From contig JAMWDI010000002.1 of the NCBI GenBank assembly GCA_023819375.1, positions 183,176-247,175 on the forward strand: DNA of 64,000 bases, given 5' to 3'. The position numbers and the translations under genes were made by a program. The notes under the pieces were generated by a model. The model searched no databases. It was given only the letters and a program-made list of their open reading frames with translations, and had not been told where the DNA came from. Source of the DNA: Candidatus Omnitrophota bacterium (lineage in GTDB: Bacteria; Ratteibacteria; UBA8468; B48-G9; JAFGKM01). Positions 59,703 through 64,000 of the stretch are shown piece after piece (position 1 is the stretch's first letter; each line of letters opens with the position of its first letter).

Positions 59703-61128
59703 TTTTATTTTATATCTTTTTATCGCTTTTTTATCTTCTGTTTTGTTATATTTTTCTTATCCACCTTATGGTTTGTGGTATTTTGCTTTTTTTGCTTTTA
59801 TCCCCCTACTTTTAATTTCAGAAAAAAGAGCATTTTTGGGTTTTTTTGCAGGTTTTCTTTCTGGATTTTTCTTTTTTTCTATTTCTTTATATTTTCTCAA
59901 ATATGTTGCTGGTTTTATCTACTTACTTCTTGCTTTATATCTTGCCCTTTACTGGGGAATTTTTTTCTCTCTAATTTTTTCTTTTGATAAAAAAAAGATA
60001 ATATTTCTTGGTGGATGTATTTATTTTTTTCTTGAAATAATAATGGCAAATTTTCTTACAGGTTTTCCTTGGCTTCCTCTTGGGTTAACTCAATATAATA
60101 ATTTTCATATTTTAAAAATCGCAAAATTTACTGGAATTTTTGGGTTATCCTTTATTTTAATCACTTTCAACCTTTTTTTATATACATTGATAAAGAGAAT
60201 CTTCTCTTTTCAACAAATATTTTTTATTTTCTTTTTATTAACTTTATTTTTCTTAACAAAAATCCCTGAAAGAAAAATTTTAAAGGGAAAGTTAAACATT
60301 TTGCTTTTACAACCCAATTTTATACCTGAAAAAATTACCTCTTACGAAAATAAGGAAAAAATTCTATCCCTTTTAAAAAAATATGTTTCTTATAAAAAAG
60401 TTGATATTGTAATTTTACCAGAAGGGGTTTTTGAAGGAAATATATTAAAAGAAAAAGAATTTCTTGAAGAATTAAAAAATTTTTCTAAATTTAAAAAGTG
60501 TGCCATTTTAATTGGAAGTTTTACTGGAGATGACGAAAATTTATACAATTCAAGTATTTTTATAAATGGTGACAAAATAGAAATTTATAATAAAATCCGT
60601 CTTGTTCCATATGGTGAATTTATACTTGGTGGAAAATTTAAAGTTATTAAAAATTTATATGTTAAAATAGCAGGATATGAACCTTATCTTAAAAGCGGGA
60701 AGGAATATAAAATTTTTGAATATAAAGGAATAAAATTTTCAACACCTATTTGTTATGAGAATATTTTTCCAAATTTGATAGAAAATTTTTTAAATCATGG
60801 AAGCGATTTTTTTGTTGTAATAACTAACGATTCTTGGTTTCAAAATTCAATAGGCCCTTATCAACATTTTTATCATAATATTTTCAGAAGTGTAGAAACA
60901 GGAAGATATTTCTTACAGGCAGGGCTCACAGGTATCACTGGTATAGTTAAGCCAGAAGGGAAAATAGAAAAGATATTAGAGAAAAATGGAAAAAAATTAT
61001 TTTTTGAGGGTAACTTATTTCATTCTTTGAATGTCTATATATACAAAACATTTTATTCAAATTTTGGTATTTACCCTTTTTCTCTTTTTACTATAATTTT
61101 AACAGGAGTTTTATTATGCAAAAATTAG
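59668..61128 (+). CDS. lnt: Apolipoprotein N-acyltransferase
   Basis: Inner-membrane enzyme of about 486 residues that adds the third acyl chain to lipoproteins. At least six N-terminal hydrophobic segments are followed by a nitrilase-like periplasmic domain. The Glu-Lys-Cys triad is visible: VILPEGVFEG, IYNKIRLVPYGEF and STPICYENIFP. VVITNDSWFQNSIGPYQHFYHNIFRSVETGRYFLQAG is also typical. The start is unclear: no ATG lies near, so TTG 59668 or TTG 59674 (inside panD) is used. The window's lipoproteins at 14764 and 55208 are possible substrates. Confidence 0.93.
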   Translation: MNLEKGIKLKNNFILYLFIAFLSSVLLYFSYPPYGLWYFAFFAFIPLLLISEKRAFLGFFAGFLSGFFFFSISLYFLKYVAGFIYLLLALYLALYWGIFFSLIFSFDKKKIIFLGGCIYFFLEIIMANFLTGFPWLPLGLTQYNNFHILKIAKFTGIFGLSFILITFNLFLYTLIKRIFSFQQIFFIFFLLTLFFLTKIPERKILKGKLNILLLQPNFIPEKITSYENKEKILSLLKKYVSYKKVDIVILPEGVFEGNILKEKEFLEELKNFSKFKKCAILIGSFTGDDENLYNSSIFINGDKIEIYNKIRLVPYGEFILGGKFKVIKNLYVKIAGYEPYLKSGKEYKIFEYKGIKFSTPICYENIFPNLIENFLNHGSDFFVVITNDSWFQNSIGPYQHFYHNIFRSVETGRYFLQAGLTGITGIVKPEGKIEKILEKNGKKLFFEGNLFHSLNVYIYKTFYSNFGIYPFSLFTIILTGVLLCKN

Positions 61129-61751
61129 AAAAATTGATAAAGTATAGTTTCAAAAACAAAAAATTACTTGAAAAAGCATTAACACATCCTTCTTTTTCTC
61201 AAAAGGATTCTTATGAAAGACTTGAATTTCTTGGAGATCTAATTCTTGATGTTATTGTTGGCATTTATCTTTATAAAAAATATAAAAATGAAGATGTAGA
61301 ATTCCTGACAAATTTGAAATCAGCATATGTAAACAAAAGGTATTTAAAAAAAATAGCAGATAAAATTGGATTGATTAAATTTTCAAAATATAAAGGAGGA
61401 ATTATTCAAAGAACTGATAAGTTTCTGGAAGCCTTGATTGGAGCAATATATTTAGATAGTGGATGGAAAAATGTTGAGAAATTTATAAAAAAATTCATTC
61501 TTAATGAAGAACTAGAGCCATTAAAGGACTATAAAAATTTAATTTTTGATTATGCAATAAAAACTGGAAAAAATCCTCCTGAATATAAGATATCAAAAAT
61601 AGAAGGACCTCCTCATAAGAGAAAGTTTGAAGTTAAAGTCAAAATAAAGGGAATAAGAAAGATAGGTAAAGGGATAGGACAAAGTATTAAGGAAGCAGAA
61701 ATAGAAGCAGCAAAATCCCTTTATAAAAAAATTTTTGAAATGAAAAATTAA
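61116..61751 (+). CDS. rnc: Ribonuclease III
   Basis: Double-strand-specific RNase of 211 residues for rRNA and mRNA processing. The signature ERLEFLGDLILD and the second acidic cluster TDKFLEALIGAIYLDSG are in the N-terminal endonuclease domain. The C-terminal 65 residues are a double-stranded-RNA-binding domain (PEYKISKIEGPPHKRKFEVKVKI, GQSIKEAEIEAAKSL). It overlaps lnt by 13 bases. The 5S and tRNA genes in this window are typical substrates. Confidence 0.97.
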   Translation: MQKLEKLIKYSFKNKKLLEKALTHPSFSQKDSYERLEFLGDLILDVIVGIYLYKKYKNEDVEFLTNLKSAYVNKRYLKKIADKIGLIKFSKYKGGIIQRTDKFLEALIGAIYLDSGWKNVEKFIKKFILNEELEPLKDYKNLIFDYAIKTGKNPPEYKISKIEGPPHKRKFEVKVKIKGIRKIGKGIGQSIKEAEIEAAKSLYKKIFEMKN

Positions 61752-61763
61752 AAATTATATAAT
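61735..61763 (+). promoter_or_regulatory. Promoter of the HtrA-like gene, probably leaderless
   Basis: TTGAAA (61735-61740) and a perfect TATAAT (61758-61763) with a 17-base spacer lie in the 3' end of rnc. Nine bases separate the -10 box from ATG 61773, and no ribosome site is visible. Confidence 0.65.
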
Positions 61764-61772
61764 GAAAAAAGC

Positions 61773-63764
61773 ATGAATTTAAAAAAATTGGGATTTTTAT
61801 TTTTCTTTTTAATTCTAAATTCAGGATACCCTCAAAATGATATACCACTTTCTGTTCAGGAAAAAGTTTTAAAAGTAATCTCAAAAATTACTCCTTCACT
61901 TGTAAGAATTTATGCAATTTTACCAAATTTCTTTCAAGGAAGAGAGAATAAAGTAGAAGTTTCTGGAAGTGGAACTGTTATAACAGAAGATGGTTTTGTT
62001 ATAACAAACTATCATGTGGCTGGAAATGCAAGATTTGTTAGATGTAAATTTTTAAATGGAGAAGAATATGATGGATATTATTATGCTGGAGATCCATTAA
62101 CAGATATAGCGATTATTAAAATTAAAGGCAAAAGAAAAAAGTTTACTTCTCTTAAATTTGGCGACTCTTCAAAATTAAAACTTGGAGAATGGGTAATTGC
62201 TGCTGGAAGTCCTTATGGTGTTTCTCCTTCTATAACTATTGGTGTTATAAGTAATCTTTCTGTTGTAATCCCAGACTTATGGGGTCCTTTTTATAAATTT
62301 AAAATTGATGGAGAAAATGTTGGAAGTCATGTTTGCTGGATTGCTCATGATGCTCCGATTTATTCTGGAAATTCAGGAGGACCACTTTTAAATTTGAATG
62401 GAGAAATAATCGGAATAAATGAAATTAAATTAGGACTTTCGGGAGCAATTCCGGGAAACCTTGCTAAAAAGGTGGCATTAGAGTTGATAAAAAATAAGAA
62501 AGTTAAAAGGGCATGGTTTGGAATAGAAATACAACCATTATTGAAATCTTTAGATATCAAAAATGGTGTTCTTATTTCAAATGTAATAAAGGATTCACCC
62601 GCTTACAAAGCAGGTTTAAAACAAGGAGACATAATTCTTGAAATAGAAAACAAAAAAGTTAATGTTGAAAAACCTGAAGATATTCCAATTTTTAATCAGT
62701 TCATTTCAGAATTACCAATAGGTAAGAATATAAAATTTCTTGTAGATAGAAATGGAAATAAAAATGTGATTTATGTGAAACCAGTAGAAAGACCCAAAAT
62801 TTATTGCGAACAGAAAGAAATAAAAAAACTGGGGATTATATGTAGAAATATTTCTGATTATGAAAAAATTGAAATAGGTAGAAATGACAAAGAAGGTGTT
62901 TTAATAACAAGTATAAGACCTGGTGGTCCATCTGGGGAGTGTAAACCATTTTTAAAAGAAAAAGATGTAATAGTTAAGATTAATGAATATAAGATTAAAA
63001 ATGTTGAAGATCTTATGAATTTTCTTGATTGTATAAATGAAGATACTTCCTTGGTCTTAACATTTGAAAGAGGGAAAGAAAAAATTATAACAGTTGTTGA
63101 AATAAAAAAAGAAAGTGATCAATATCTAATTCCAAAAGTAAAAAAAGGATGGCTTCCTGTGGATATACAAGTTTTAACAGAAAAATTGAAGAAAAGTTTA
63201 AATTTAGATATAAATGGTGTAATGATCACAGCAATATATACAGATGATGAATTTCCTTTAAAACAAGGAGATATTATTTTGAAAGTGGAAGGAGAAGCAA
63301 TTAATCCAAGAAATCCAGAGGATAGAGAATGTTTCTTTGATATTATTTCAGAATATAAACCAGGTAGTGAAATAGAAATAACTCTATTAAGAAATAACAA
63401 ATTGGAAAATGTAAAAACAATTATTCAAGAAGAACCAAAGGATATCCATGATGTTGAAAAGTTTAAGGATGAAATACTTGAAATTTCTGTAAGAGATATA
63501 TGTTTTTATGACATAAAAAAATATGGAAAAATAAAAGAAGGAGTTATAGTTGAAGAGGTAAAAGAAGGTGGATGGGGTTCTATTTCAAGACTATCTATTG
63601 GTGATATTATAACTTCAATCAATGGTAAAAAAATAAAAAATGTTAATGAGTTTAAGGAAAAACTATTGGAAATTCGTAAAAAGAAAAAGAATATAATTTT
63701 TACTGTTGAAAGAGGAATAAGCAATTTCTTTATTGAAATTGATATTACTGGAGGGGAAAAATGA
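61773..63764 (+). CDS. HtrA/DegP-like trypsin-type protease with several PDZ domains
   Basis: A 663-residue secreted serine protease. The signal peptide (MNLKKLGFLFFFLILNSGYP) is followed by the trypsin-like domain with His81 (FVITNYHVAG), Asp111 (DPLTDIAIIKI) and Ser201 (YSGNSGGPLLNL), so the triad is intact. After it come three to four PDZ domains (starting near residues 262, 380, 485 and 600). This is more PDZ domains than DegP or DegS usually have. It likely degrades or refolds periplasmic proteins. Its stop overlaps the next HtrA-like gene by four bases. Confidence 0.92.
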   Translation: MNLKKLGFLFFFLILNSGYPQNDIPLSVQEKVLKVISKITPSLVRIYAILPNFFQGRENKVEVSGSGTVITEDGFVITNYHVAGNARFVRCKFLNGEEYDGYYYAGDPLTDIAIIKIKGKRKKFTSLKFGDSSKLKLGEWVIAAGSPYGVSPSITIGVISNLSVVIPDLWGPFYKFKIDGENVGSHVCWIAHDAPIYSGNSGGPLLNLNGEIIGINEIKLGLSGAIPGNLAKKVALELIKNKKVKRAWFGIEIQPLLKSLDIKNGVLISNVIKDSPAYKAGLKQGDIILEIENKKVNVEKPEDIPIFNQFISELPIGKNIKFLVDRNGNKNVIYVKPVERPKIYCEQKEIKKLGIICRNISDYEKIEIGRNDKEGVLITSIRPGGPSGECKPFLKEKDVIVKINEYKIKNVEDLMNFLDCINEDTSLVLTFERGKEKIITVVEIKKESDQYLIPKVKKGWLPVDIQVLTEKLKKSLNLDINGVMITAIYTDDEFPLKQGDIILKVEGEAINPRNPEDRECFFDIISEYKPGSEIEITLLRNNKLENVKTIIQEEPKDIHDVEKFKDEILEISVRDICFYDIKKYGKIKEGVIVEEVKEGGWGSISRLSIGDIITSINGKKIKNVNEFKEKLLEIRKKKKNIIFTVERGISNFFIEIDITGGEK

Positions 63765-64000
63765 GAAAAAATTATACTTATCTTTTTTCTTTTTTCCTAA
63801 CTCTTTGCTTCAGTTTACATTCAGAAATAGAAAAAGAGAAAATTAAAAACATAATTGAGAAAAATAAAAATGCAGTAGTTAATGTCAAAATAATAATGAA
63901 ACAATGGATGGTTTTAGGAGGACAGGAAACACCAAAGGAAGAAGTAAAATATGATATAACAGGAACTTTTATTTCTCCGGAGGGAATATTGATTGCTTCT
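63761..64000 (+). CDS. Second HtrA-like protease, 3'-truncated by window edge
   Basis: First 80 codons of a secreted protein cut off at the window end. A signal peptide (MRKNYTYLFSFFLTLCFSLHS) is followed by a helical stretch and DITGTFISPEGILIAS, which resembles the GSGVI-x-xGYILTN part of HtrA-type proteases before the catalytic histidine. The start overlaps the upstream protease stop by four bases, so the two form an operon. The catalytic residues are outside the window, so activity is unverified. Confidence 0.75.
   Translation, partial: MRKNYTYLFSFFLTLCFSLHSEIEKEKIKNIIEKNKNAVVNVKIIMKQWMVLGGQETPKEEVKYDITGTFISPEGILIAS

Noticed and set aside
1-64000. CRISPR array, complete insertion sequence or replication origin
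   Set aside because: No regularly spaced repeats, transposase gene, or DnaA-box cluster with dnaA/dnaN neighbours was found.

Overview
This window is a strongly AT-rich, densely packed bacterial chromosome segment. Most genes overlap or lie within 20 bases of each other, and coding sequence covers nearly everything. The organism has two membranes: it carries an LptB-type ABC ATPase, a Wza/Wzz-like polysaccharide export pair, apolipoprotein N-acyltransferase, an RseP-type site-2 protease and several lipoproteins. It uses the MEP isoprenoid route (ispG, dxr, uppS). The prepilin with a C-terminal H-X9-DG motif, the two-subunit class I fumarase, the EF-G paralogue and the Gfo/Idh/MocA sugar genes suggest an uncultured lineage near the PVC/Omnitrophota-type bacteria. 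That placement is inference from gene content only. Core RNA promoters are textbook TTGACA/TATAAT. Layout: 1-5.8 kb holds the end of homoserine dehydrogenase, a purine permease, a nitroreductase and a three-gene sugar-catabolic operon. 5.8-6.27 kb is a decayed gap. 6.3-10 kb holds nfo, leuS, a small membrane protein and two tRNAs (Pro, Arg). 10-18.5 kb is one long minus-strand run: fumarase, recO, DUF502, a DgkA-PAP2 fusion, ybeY, phoH, a LysM lipoprotein, aspS and hisS. 18.5-22.6 kb runs rightward with rpsO, pnp and a sugar-isomerase-like gene. 22.7-26.4 kb looks accessory: tRNA-Glu, a LOG-like protein, a type II restriction-modification pair, then DUF5320-like genes (one broken) and a PadR regulator. 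26.5-29.4 kb holds a methyltransferase and a ZnuABC-type metal transporter. 29.4-34 kb is the most disturbed part: a prepilin, a slipin pseudogene, a serine hydrolase, a relic of the helicase tail, a small secreted-protein gene between 15-bp inverted repeats, and an ECF sigma/anti-sigma operon. 34-46.3 kb is a conserved minus-strand run: MrfA-like helicase, ispG-rseP-dxr-uppS-lptB, ruvBAC, yebC, a DUF151 nuclease and an EF-G paralogue. After it come a solitary 5S rRNA, a radical SAM/SPASM protein, a CsgG-like protein, mnmA, a dehydrogenase, a decayed small membrane gene and the polysaccharide export pair (to 54.4 kb). 54.4-64 kb runs rightward: tRNA-Ala, nth, a LysM/degenerate M23 lipoprotein, a dGTPase, dprA, an unusually short proS, panD, lnt, rnc and two HtrA-like proteases, the second cut by the window edge. 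I found no CRISPR array, no complete insertion sequence and no replication origin. No single new system stands out. The items most worth a second look are the inverted-repeat cassette beside the helicase relic, the GCG-anticodon tRNA-Arg, a set of promoters placed so close to ATG that the mRNAs should be leaderless, ProRS without its editing insertion, and catalytic-residue changes in MnmA, YbeY and the M23 protein.
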